Source: an uncultured Helicobacter sp. | GTDB lineage: Bacteria > Campylobacterota > Campylobacteria > Campylobacterales > Helicobacteraceae | Reading direction: 5' to 3' | DNA: 57,207 nt | NCBI RefSeq assembly: GCF_937906905.1 | Contig: NZ_CALERY010000012.1 | Coordinates: 1 to 57,207 of the forward strand | Notes under the pieces: model-generated | What the model was told of the DNA's origin: nothing | Database searches by the model: none | Seen by the model: the letters and a program-made list of their open reading frames with translations, nothing else | Shown: piece by piece, positions 23,832 to 31,598 of the stretch | How the letters are laid out: each line of letters begins with the position of its first letter | Position numbering within the stretch: the first letter of the stretch is position 1 | Position numbers and translations under genes: made by a program

Positions 23832-25603
23832 AGTGCTGCTCTATGGATTGGGCTTTGGGTAGGCAATGCGGCAGTGTTGCAAAAATTGTGAAAGGCACGA
23901 CCGCTAAGGTCGCTAACCTTTCATCGTCATTGCGAGCTTTGGCACAAGACAAAGCGTGGCAATCCACTCAAACACAGCCACAAACCCTAGAATCCTCGTT
24001 TGAAAATAATGCTAACAAAACGCAAAAAGTGGATTCTAGGGATAACGCCCTTTCATTATCATCGCGAGATTTCCGCAAGGAAGTCGTGGCGATCCATAAT
24101 CAAAAAGTGGATTCTAGTGTATGTGAAAATCGCGCCAATTTCATCTACGATTCAGCTCTATCTATCGCAAAAAGCTTGCTCTGCCTTATCCGCAAAAAGA
24201 AAAAGGTTTATCCCCCTCCCGTCCCCCTTAACCCAAAAAGAAAAAGCGACCGCTTTTTCTTTTTGCAATCAAGGGGGAAGCCTCGCACTCCCGATTCTAG
24301 CACTCGCGCGGTGGCGGGACACTACTGCCCGCCTTACTTCCGCACTCGCGCACCACGAATCGGGCGAGAAGCGGCTGCGCCTTGCGGCGTGATTGAAAAG
24401 ATACATTCTGCTAGCGCAGAAACTATGGATTCTAAAGAAACATCGGCTAACGCCGAGCGGTATCCCTTGTTTTCTAAAGAAACCTGCTTCGGCTTCGCCT
24501 TGCACCGCTGTCGCTTGTTTTCTAAAGAAGCTACGCTTTGCCACGCAACCGCTACCGCGCTTGCTCGCAATGACGGAGAAAACAACGCCTACACAAGCAC
24601 CGCTCGCAATGACGACAAACACGGCATTAGCAAAAACGAGGATTCTAGTGTAGGAGCTACACAGGAGCTAGAATCTAGGGTTACGCGAGCTGGGTTTGTC
24701 AGCGTGGTGGGGCGACCTAATGCTGGGAAATCTAGCTTGCTAAATTTGCTAGCAGGCGAGCATTTAGCTCTGATCTCACACAAGGCAAATGCTACGCGTA
24801 ATACTATGCGCTTTATTATCCCCTACACCACAAGAGATAAGACTGCTTGCCAGCTTGTTTTTGTCGATACGCCCGGACTCCATAAGCGCGAAAAGCTTCT
24901 TAATCAATTTATGCTAGAAGCTGCGCTAAAGACTATGCGAGATTGCGATGTGTGCGTGTTTATGGCATCAGCCTTTGATGATACAAAGCAGTATGAAGAG
25001 TTTTTAGAGCTATTCTATGAGCAAGACTTGCACCGCAAGCATATTCTTGTCATCAACAAAATCGATATGCTCCCACCTGCAAAGCTCCTAGAAGTGCTTG
25101 GAAAATATGCGAAGTTTAGCGATAAATTTAGCGCACTCATTCCCATAAGTGTAAAAAAATCGCGCAATATTACAGAGCTACTAGAATCCATATCTGCGCT
25201 ACTGCCACACTCTCCTGCGCTTTTTGATGAAGAAGATATAACAACCCACACAATGCGTGAAATCGCTAGAGAAATGGTGCGTCAAAGTATCTTTGAAAAT
25301 CTAAGCGATGAGATCCCTTATGAGAGCGATGTGCTTGTAACGCAATTCACACGCAAGCCTAAGCGTAGCGGTGGGGAGATCACATACATTAGTGCGAAAA
25401 TCTATGTCCTAAAGCCCTCGCAAAAAAAAATCATCATCGGTCAAGGTGGGGCAACGCTTCGCAGAATTGGTGCTAAAGCGCGCATGAGTATCGAGCGGAT
25501 TTTGGGCGAGCAGGTGTTTTTGGATTTGCAGGTGGTTGTCGATAGAGAGTGGGCAAAAAACGCAAATAATCTTAAGACTTTTGGGTATAATTTGCAGCTC
25601 TAA
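23828..25603 (+). CDS. era: GTPase Era with a long repeat-derived N-terminus
   Basis: The conserved Era part starts at Ala288: G1 motif GRPNAGKSS (295-303), G3 DTPG, G4 NKID, and a C-terminal KH domain with IIIGQGGATLRRIG. Era binds 16S rRNA and helps mature the 30S subunit. The first 287 residues are not Era: they are the open translation of dispersed repeats (23850-24650). The ATG at 23828 overlaps the hslU stop (ATGA), so coupling supports this start; other in-frame ATGs are at 23843 and 24425, and none of the usual start codons lies closer to the G domain. Normal Era has about 300 residues; this one has 591 unless the extension is processed. Confidence 0.88.
   Translation: MKCCSMDWALGRQCGSVAKIVKGTTAKVANLSSSLRALAQDKAWQSTQTQPQTLESSFENNANKTQKVDSRDNALSLSSRDFRKEVVAIHNQKVDSSVCENRANFIYDSALSIAKSLLCLIRKKKKVYPPPVPLNPKRKSDRFFFLQSRGKPRTPDSSTRAVAGHYCPPYFRTRAPRIGREAAAPCGVIEKIHSASAETMDSKETSANAERYPLFSKETCFGFALHRCRLFSKEATLCHATATALARNDGENNAYTSTARNDDKHGISKNEDSSVGATQELESRVTRAGFVSVVGRPNAGKSSLLNLLAGEHLALISHKANATRNTMRFIIPYTTRDKTACQLVFVDTPGLHKREKLLNQFMLEAALKTMRDCDVCVFMASAFDDTKQYEEFLELFYEQDLHRKHILVINKIDMLPPAKLLEVLGKYAKFSDKFSALIPISVKKSRNITELLESISALLPHSPALFDEEDITTHTMREIAREMVRQSIFENLSDEIPYESDVLVTQFTRKPKRSGGEITYISAKIYVLKPSQKKIIIGQGGATLRRIGAKARMSIERILGEQVFLDLQVVVDREWAKNANNLKTFGYNLQL
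23850..24650 (+). repeat. Composite dispersed-repeat block inside the era frame
   Basis: Contains the border GGCTTTGGGTAGGCAATGCG shared with copy A (inverted), CGTCATTGCGAGC and CTCGCAATGACG units (near 23928, 24562 and 24603), two CTTGTTTTCTAAAGAA units (near 24473 and 24516), a 15-bp hairpin CAAAAAGAAAAAGCG / CGCTTTTTCTTTTTG near 24233-24268, and a pair of 15-nt inverted ends CTAGAATCCTCGTTT (23987) and its complement (24634). Several frames are open at once, so the repeats are stop-poor. Confidence 0.8.
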
Positions 25604-25681
25604 ATCCAGCTCAAATCCTGCGAAAATCCGCACTACATCGCGGGAGCGCAAGGGAAATAGATTCTAAGATAAGGGAAATGT

Positions 25682-26683
25682 ATGAGAATCTGGCGTTTTG
25701 TAATTGCGGCATTTAGTTGCTGCATGCTGCATGGGTTTGATGCAGAGACTGCGAAAATTATCCAGACATACCGCACCACAGGCTTACAAAACACCGCCAA
25801 GCTACTTGATACATATCTTCAAGACAAAGCGTTTTGGCTGCAGATTCTGCAAGAGCGCGACACGGAGTATGGCTATTTCGAGAGGTATAAGTATCTTTTT
25901 ATTTCGGATAAGAGCTTGCCTAATCTCATGCTCTACACTATCTCCCCAAATGGCAAGCTTGAATTAGTCAAAGAAGTCTCCGCGCTCGTAGGTAAAGGCA
26001 AGGGCAACAAGCGACTCTCTGGCGATCTTACTACGCCAATTGGTGTGTATGATTTTACAGATAAGCTCACCAAACTACCGCCCTACTATGGTCCGCTTGC
26101 TTACACGACTGACTATCCTAATAACTACGATAGATCGCTCAAAAAAACAGGGTATGGAATCTGGATCCATGGACTCCCGCTTGATGGCAATCGTGAGGAG
26201 CTCAATACTAAGGGTTGTATTGCCATTGATAATAATGTCTTAAGTGATTTTGGCAAGCTGGTGGATTATAGACAAGCACTCCTTATCTCCTATGAGCAAA
26301 AAATCCACAAACCAAGCAAAGATGAGCTTGCCCAGATTCTCGCGCAGCTCTATGGCTGGCGCGCAGCGTGGCTGGCAAATGATTTAGAGAGATATTTGGG
26401 GTTTTACTCGCGTGAGTTTGCACGCCCTAATGGCATGAAATATAACGCATTTGCATCTTATAAGCGTCAGGTTTTTGCTAAAAACGAAGAAAAAGTCATA
26501 AATTTTAGTGATATTAGTGTCGTGCCTTACCCTAACGAAGAGCATAGGCAGATGTTTCGTATAAGCTTCACGCAGGACTATCGTGCATATAAAAATGGCA
26601 AGTCCAGCTATACATCAAGTAGCTATAAGATTCTCTATGTCATTTATGAAAATGGCGATATGCGTATAGTAAGTGAGCAATAA
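25682..26683 (+). CDS. csd6: L,D-transpeptidase-fold peptidoglycan enzyme (Csd6-like)
   Basis: A 333-residue exported protein: signal peptide about 1-20, a YkuD catalytic domain at about 75-210 and an NTF2-like C-terminal domain at about 230-333. The catalytic pair is visible in GIWIHGLPL (His near 162) and NTKGCIAIDNN (Cys near 181). In H. pylori the homologue with the same three-part layout trims peptidoglycan peptides and also affects flagellin glycosylation, giving helical shape. I name it by layout and length. The ATG follows AAGGGAAAT. It is followed 31 nt later by fliP. Confidence 0.88.
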   Translation: MRIWRFVIAAFSCCMLHGFDAETAKIIQTYRTTGLQNTAKLLDTYLQDKAFWLQILQERDTEYGYFERYKYLFISDKSLPNLMLYTISPNGKLELVKEVSALVGKGKGNKRLSGDLTTPIGVYDFTDKLTKLPPYYGPLAYTTDYPNNYDRSLKKTGYGIWIHGLPLDGNREELNTKGCIAIDNNVLSDFGKLVDYRQALLISYEQKIHKPSKDELAQILAQLYGWRAAWLANDLERYLGFYSREFARPNGMKYNAFASYKRQVFAKNEEKVINFSDISVVPYPNEEHRQMFRISFTQDYRAYKNGKSSYTSSSYKILYVIYENGDMRIVSEQ

Positions 26684-26714
26684 GGATTGAGTGGGGGCGT
26701 GTGGGGTGCAAACC

Positions 26715-27482
26715 ATGAAAACTAAAATGAGAGTTGGCGCTGGCACTAAGGCGTTTATCTCGGCTTGCGTAATGCTTGGCGCGGTTTGTGTGCTTGGCGC
26801 TGCGCCCACGATCCCCACGATCAATCTCTCTCTAAGCGCGCCTGATACGCCCCAGCAGCTTGTAACTTCGCTTAATGTCGTTGTTGTTTTAACGCTACTG
26901 ATTCTAGCACCTTCGCTTGTGCTTGTGATGACAAGCTTTATGCGGCTTATTATTGTGTTTTCATTCCTGCGCACAGCGCTTGGCACGCAGCAATCTCCGC
27001 CCACACAGATTCTAGTGTCTTTGGCGTTGGTTTTGACATTTTTTATTATGGAGCCCATTGGGAAAGAAGCGTGGCAAGCAGGGGTCAAGCCGTATGTCGC
27101 AGAGCAAATTGGCTATGAAGAGGCATTTGAACGATCGGTTGCACCATTTAAGAAATTCATGCTTAAAAACACGCGCGAGAAAGATTTGGCATTGTTCTAT
27201 CGCATTAGAAACTTGCCTAATCCCCAAACCACCGCCGATGTGCCGCTTACTATTGCGATTCCGGCGTTTATGATTAGCGAGCTAAAAACTGCATTTATGA
27301 TAGGCTTTTTGCTCTATCTGCCGTTTTTGGTGATTGATATGGTGGTGAGCTCGATTCTTATGGCGATGGGTATGATGATGGTCCCACCTGTGATGATTTC
27401 ACTGCCCTTTAAGATTTTAGTGTTTATCTTGGTAGATGGATTTAATTTGCTCATCGGCTCGCTTGTGCAGGGCTTCAAGTAG
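26715..27482 (+). CDS. fliP: Flagellar export apparatus protein FliP
   Basis: Inner-membrane core of the flagellar type III export gate. From ATG 26715 the chain has 255 residues; a GTG at 26691 would add eight. It has a signal-like first helix and four further helices. Family marks are TSFMRLIIVFSFLRTALGTQQSPP (about 72-97), FMISELKTAFMIGFLLYLPF (about 190-210) and the ending GFNLLIGSLVQGF. It is unlinked to other flagellar genes here. The nearest upstream gene is the csd6-like one. Confidence 0.97.
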   Translation: MKTKMRVGAGTKAFISACVMLGAVCVLGAAPTIPTINLSLSAPDTPQQLVTSLNVVVVLTLLILAPSLVLVMTSFMRLIIVFSFLRTALGTQQSPPTQILVSLALVLTFFIMEPIGKEAWQAGVKPYVAEQIGYEEAFERSVAPFKKFMLKNTREKDLALFYRIRNLPNPQTTADVPLTIAIPAFMISELKTAFMIGFLLYLPFLVIDMVVSSILMAMGMMMVPPVMISLPFKILVFILVDGFNLLIGSLVQGFK

Positions 27483-27500
27483 TGTGCAAGTAGGGCATAC

Positions 27501-27878
27501 ATGAATATACTGCAAGGATTTTACGCAGAGCACCAGGGCATTATCCATAGCGTGCTGATACTTTTTGTTGTCTTTCTTACCACCATTTTTACGAGGTTTG
27601 CGCCATTTGTGGTATTTGCCAGACGCTCGATTCCGCGCTTTATCATCACGCTTGGTTCTTTGCTGCCCCCAGCTCTTATTGGCATGCTGGTGGTATATTG
27701 CTTCGCAAGCACGGATTTCACGCACTCACCCTTTGGGCTAAATGAACTAGTAGGATTTTTTATCACTAGCGCGATTTATCTTATCAGTAGGGTGGGGGTG
27801 CTAGCAGTGATTGGCGGAACACTTGGCTATGCTTGGCTTGTGCAGACAGGGATCATAGAGTCGCTTTTGCTGGGTTAG
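27501..27878 (+). CDS. AzlD-family membrane protein
   Basis: A 125-residue protein with four hydrophobic segments (about 18-38, 50-70, 85-105 and 105-122). TTIFTRFAPFVVFARRSIP and LGSLLPPALIGMLVVYCF fit the AzlD family, the small partner of AzlC in branched-chain amino acid export. The usual azlC gene is not next to it, so its partner must lie elsewhere or it acts alone. The ATG has no strong ribosome binding site. The stop codon lies inside the hairpin that follows. Confidence 0.78.
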   Translation: MNILQGFYAEHQGIIHSVLILFVVFLTTIFTRFAPFVVFARRSIPRFIITLGSLLPPALIGMLVVYCFASTDFTHSPFGLNELVGFFITSAIYLISRVGVLAVIGGTLGYAWLVQTGIIESLLLG

Positions 27879-27944
27879 ATTCTGGCGTGCATTTGTAAGG
27901 ATTCTTAAGAGCTTGCTTATAAGGTTTCTAGCGCCAGAATCTAA
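27875..27944 (+). terminator. Motif-pair hairpin after the AzlD-like gene
   Basis: Arms TTAGATTCTGGCG (27875-27887) and CGCCAGAATCTAA (27932-27944), 13 bp perfect, enclosing 44 nt. The first arm includes the stop codon of the AzlD-like gene. A long loop makes it weaker than a classical terminator; it separates this gene from ispG. Confidence 0.5.
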
Positions 27945-28009
27945 ACAAAGTCTGCTATAATAGCCCCCACAAAGCCAGATTCTGCAATATCACTCAAGGA
28001 CACATCTCC

Positions 28010-29152
28010 ATGTCAGCACAAATAGATTCTTCTAATCCGGTTATCTCAAATACACTTGCTTCAAGCGCGCTTTCTCCCACACTCCCACCCCGCCACAAAA
28101 CAAAGCAGATTCTAGTAGGTAATGTCGCCATCGGCGGCGATGCGCCTATATCTGTGCAGAGTATGACATTTACCAAGACTAAGGACATACAAGCTACAAA
28201 AGAGCAGCTTGACAGGCTCGCTCTAGCAGGAGCGGACATCGTGCGTGTGGCAGTAAGCGATCTCAAAGACGCCCACGCGCTTAAAGACTTGCGCGCTATC
28301 TCCCCCCTCCCACTCGTAGCTGATATACACTTCCGCTATGAATACGCGCTTATCGCCGCAGAGTCGGTGGATTGTATCCGCATAAATCCGGGCAACATCG
28401 GCTCAAAGGATAAGATCAAAGCCGTAGCAGAGGCGTGCAATGCGCGCAATCTCCCTATCCGCATAGGTGTTAATGGCGGCAGTTTGGAGAAGCAGTTTGA
28501 TGAGAAGTATGGCGCGACCCCAAAGGGAATGGTAGAATCCGCTTTATACAATATCAAGCTTTTAGAGGATTTTGGCTTCACAAACCTCAAAGTCTCGCTC
28601 AAAGCCAGCGATGTGGAGCGCACAATGGCAGCATATAGAATGCTACGCCCACTTGTGGCATACCCCTTTCATCTAGGCGTTACAGAAGCAGGGACGATGT
28701 TTCACTCCACGATTAAGTCCTCTATGGCACTTGGGGGGCTGCTTATGGAGGGCATTGGCGATACTATGCGCTGCTCAATCACCGGCGAGCTAGAGCAAGA
28801 AATCGCCCTTGCGCGCGCGATTTTGCGATATAGTGGGCGGCAGAAGCAAGGTATCACTATCATCTCCTGCCCTACTTGTGGGCGCATACAGGCGGATTTG
28901 GTCAGTATGGTCAAAGAAGTGGAGAAGCGACTAAGCCATATCACAACGCCGCTGCAAGTGAGCGTTATGGGCTGTGCGGTCAATGCGCTAGGAGAAGCAA
29001 AGCACGCAGATATTGCCATAGCCTTTGGGCATAAGTCTGGAATGATCATTAAAGAGGGCGAAGTCCTACGCAAGCTCCCAGAATCTAAGCTTTTAGAATC
29101 CTTTGTCGCAGAAGTGGAGCAAATGGCGCAAGAGCGCAGTGCAGAATCCTAG
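28010..29152 (+). CDS. ispG: 4-hydroxy-3-methylbut-2-en-1-yl diphosphate synthase
   Basis: Iron-sulfur enzyme of the non-mevalonate isoprenoid pathway, converting the cyclic diphosphate to HMBPP. It is 380 residues, with an N-terminal Ser/Pro-rich leader of about 25 residues that replaces the shorter usual start. The TIM barrel begins at KTKQILVGNVAIGGDAPISV. The C-terminal [4Fe-4S] ligands are in SCPTCGR and MGCAVNALGEAKHAD. HLGVTEAGT is another family mark. The ATG follows AAGGACACATCTCC (spacing about 9). It is followed 11 nt later by a small membrane gene. Confidence 0.96.
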   Translation: MSAQIDSSNPVISNTLASSALSPTLPPRHKTKQILVGNVAIGGDAPISVQSMTFTKTKDIQATKEQLDRLALAGADIVRVAVSDLKDAHALKDLRAISPLPLVADIHFRYEYALIAAESVDCIRINPGNIGSKDKIKAVAEACNARNLPIRIGVNGGSLEKQFDEKYGATPKGMVESALYNIKLLEDFGFTNLKVSLKASDVERTMAAYRMLRPLVAYPFHLGVTEAGTMFHSTIKSSMALGGLLMEGIGDTMRCSITGELEQEIALARAILRYSGRQKQGITIISCPTCGRIQADLVSMVKEVEKRLSHITTPLQVSVMGCAVNALGEAKHADIAIAFGHKSGMIIKEGEVLRKLPESKLLESFVAEVEQMAQERSAES

Positions 29153-29163
29153 GACCAAATCTC

Positions 29164-29649
29164 ATGCGCTTTGTAAATGAGCTAAAGCAAAACAACAACT
29201 ACAAAGAAATCGCCAAAGCTACGCTCCTATGCGCTGTGTTTTTTCTCTGGAGCGTGTTTAATCGTATTTTTCTTGTCCTGCCACCTATGATTGGGCTATT
29301 GTTTATTTTGTTTATGGATATGTATCAGAAAAAAAACACCACAAGTGTTATCGGGATTTTGGTGTGTCTTGTCATCTTTGAGGTGCAAAACCAGCTGCCA
29401 GTAGGGGTTCTTGGGATTGTATTCCTTGTCGTGCGCTATATCATCACAGAGAAATTTAATCTCATCTTTGGGCATAATGTGCTTTTTGTCTTCTGGTATG
29501 TGGGCGTGTTGTATGCGGCATATTTCCTTGTGCTCTATGTGTTTGATATGTTTGGCTCGGGGCTTGGCTTTAAGCTGCATGGGATTTTTGTCGTGTATTT
29601 TTTGTGTGAGTCGTTTGTGGGGCTGTTTTATGAGAAGCTCAAATACTAG
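29164..29649 (+). CDS. Small membrane protein upstream of PBP2 (MreD position)
   Basis: A 161-residue protein with five or six hydrophobic segments and few charged residues, ending FYEKLKY. It is placed directly before mrdA, where many bacteria have mreD, and its size fits MreD (about 160-170), but I see no diagnostic sequence. If it is the MreD equivalent it would link the wall synthesis enzymes to MreB. The previous gene ends 11 nt before it. No ribosome binding site of note. Confidence 0.6.
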   Translation: MRFVNELKQNNNYKEIAKATLLCAVFFLWSVFNRIFLVLPPMIGLLFILFMDMYQKKNTTSVIGILVCLVIFEVQNQLPVGVLGIVFLVVRYIITEKFNLIFGHNVLFVFWYVGVLYAAYFLVLYVFDMFGSGLGFKLHGIFVVYFLCESFVGLFYEKLKY

Positions 29650-29688
29650 AATCCGCCCGAATTCTCAATATAGATCTAAAACACCAGC

Positions 29689-31479
29689 ATGAAAAATATC
29701 AATATCCCCTACAAAATCACAATCTTGGTGTTTGTGCTAGTGTGGATCGTGCTGATATTGCGGATTTTTGTCATCACAATCCAGCGCCATGATCACTATG
29801 ACAAAATCGCCAAGCGCAATATCTCCAAGCAAGAAGTGCTCGTTCCAGCACGCGGACTCATATTTGATAGGAATGGCGAGCCTTTAGCAGTAAATGAGCT
29901 GTTTTTTAGCGTGTATTTAGAGCCAGCACTCAATGCCACCGACCTTAATAATGCCATTAGCAAAATTGTTACATATCTCCCAAATCAAAACTTTGATGAC
30001 CTTATGCAAACCTATACCAAGCAAGACTCCTCCTACAACCACGACCCTATCAAGGTTATCGATTATGTCCAAAATCACGATATCCAGCCAGCCTACGCTA
30101 CGCTTATACAAGATGACAATATCCAGGTGCGCCCGACATTTCGTAGATTCTACCCTAATGACTCTCTGGCTGCGCATATCATCGGCTATGTGGGCGTGGC
30201 GGATAAAAATGATGTGTTTTATGACCCTGTGAGCAAATACACTGCAATTATCGGCAAAGAGGGGATTGAGCGCCATTATAATGCGATTCTGCAAGGTCAG
30301 CTAGGCTACCGAAAAAGTATCGTCAATGCCTACAATCAGCGTGTCGCCGAAGCAGAGGAATTTTCCCCACAAACGCAAAACAACATCACGCTAACAATCG
30401 ATGCTAGGCTTCAGCGCGCAGTCGATGAAGAATACTTCGAGCAAAATGGTGCGGTGGTGGTGCTTGATGTGCATAGCGGGGAGATTTTAGCAGCTGGCAG
30501 CTACCCGGAGTATAATCTCAATGACTTTGTGGGCGGGATTAGCGTGCCTAAATGGACTGCGCTGACTGATAGCCCCCACACTCCGCTTATCAATCGTTTC
30601 ATCAATGGTCAATACCCGCCAGGCTCTGTTATCAAAATGGGCGTGGCAATGGCGATTTTGGAGTATGGCAATGTCAATGAATTTACCAAAATCGACACGC
30701 CATATTCTGTGAAAATCGGCGAATGGCAGTTCCGCGACTGGAAAGTGGGCGGACATGGCAGCTCGGATATGTTTAAAGCTCTGCGAGAATCTGTAGATGT
30801 GTATTTCTACAAACTCTCCCAAGTAGTAGGGATTGAAAACATGACCGATGTGCTAGAGACTATGGGCTTTGGTATGAAAACCGGCGTGGATTTTCCTGGG
30901 GAGTCGGCAGGGATTTTGCCTACACCAGATTGGAAAGCACGGCGCTATGGGCGCACTTGGTATGTGGGCGACACGGTGCAAGCATCTATTGGGCAGGGGT
31001 ATTTTCTCGCCACGCCTATGCAAATCGCGCGCTACACTGCATTACTAGCTTCTGGCAAGCTTCCCACGCCACATTTTCTTAAAAAACAAAACGATGATGA
31101 CAATATTGTCGAGCCAGAAGATGTGCTAAATGCTTTTCAAAAATCCAAACTCCCTGCTATCCAAAAGGGCATGATTGAAGCGTGCAACGCACAAGGTGGC
31201 ACTGGCACGCGCCGCGTGTATGGCGCCAAAGTCAAAATCGCGTGCAAAACAGGCACCGCGCAAGTAACCTCTATCCCCCAAGAGGTCAAAAAGCGGATCA
31301 AAGAAAGCGAGCTAGCCTACTTTCACCGCTCACATGGCTGGATGACAGGGTTTGTCCCAGCGCATAATCCCCAATATGCTATTACGATTCTTATAGAGCA
31401 TGGGCAGAGCGGCGGGAATGCTGGACCTATCATGGTGCGCTTGGCAAATGAGCTTTATAAGCTTGGCTATATCAAGTAG
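29689..31479 (+). CDS. mrdA: Penicillin-binding protein 2 (elongasome transpeptidase)
   Basis: Monofunctional peptidoglycan transpeptidase for sidewall growth and cell shape. It is 596 residues: one N-terminal membrane helix (about 8-28), the non-catalytic dimerisation region (about 45-210) and the transpeptidase domain. The three penicillin-binding motifs are visible: SVIK (about 312-315), SVD in SVDVYFYKLS (about 366) and KTGTAQ (about 522). The ATG is 40 nt after the previous stop. It is followed by a poly-T tract that could serve as its terminator and by the autotransporter gene. Confidence 0.95.
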   Translation: MKNINIPYKITILVFVLVWIVLILRIFVITIQRHDHYDKIAKRNISKQEVLVPARGLIFDRNGEPLAVNELFFSVYLEPALNATDLNNAISKIVTYLPNQNFDDLMQTYTKQDSSYNHDPIKVIDYVQNHDIQPAYATLIQDDNIQVRPTFRRFYPNDSLAAHIIGYVGVADKNDVFYDPVSKYTAIIGKEGIERHYNAILQGQLGYRKSIVNAYNQRVAEAEEFSPQTQNNITLTIDARLQRAVDEEYFEQNGAVVVLDVHSGEILAAGSYPEYNLNDFVGGISVPKWTALTDSPHTPLINRFINGQYPPGSVIKMGVAMAILEYGNVNEFTKIDTPYSVKIGEWQFRDWKVGGHGSSDMFKALRESVDVYFYKLSQVVGIENMTDVLETMGFGMKTGVDFPGESAGILPTPDWKARRYGRTWYVGDTVQASIGQGYFLATPMQIARYTALLASGKLPTPHFLKKQNDDDNIVEPEDVLNAFQKSKLPAIQKGMIEACNAQGGTGTRRVYGAKVKIACKTGTAQVTSIPQEVKKRIKESELAYFHRSHGWMTGFVPAHNPQYAITILIEHGQSGGNAGPIMVRLANELYKLGYIK

Positions 31480-31541
31480 CTTGGGAAATATCGGGCATAG
31501 ATTCTGGGCTGTTGGGGATATAGCAAGGCTTTTGCCTTTTA

Positions 31542-31574
31542 TTTAAGGCGTTTTTTTTTTTTTTTGATTAGAAT
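31542..31574 (+). promoter_or_regulatory. Promoter region with T15 tract (autotransporter)
   Basis: TTTAAG, GCG, a 15-T tract (31551-31565), GAT and TAGAAT (31569-31574), 25 nt before the ATG. The same order is seen at two other surface genes here. The tract is preceded by a weak hairpin GCCTT/AAGGC, so it may also end the mrdA transcript. Confidence 0.5.
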
Positions 31575-31598
31575 CTCGCAAAAATTTAAGGGATTGTG

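Noticed and set aside
24000..24392. Second open plus-strand frame across the era repeats
   Set aside because: Repeat-derived and not coupled to an upstream gene; more likely a consequence of stop-poor repeats than a gene.
31551..31565. T15 tract only as terminator of mrdA
   Set aside because: Possible, but the adjacent TAGAAT and the same layout at two other surface genes make a promoter role at least as likely, so both are recorded.
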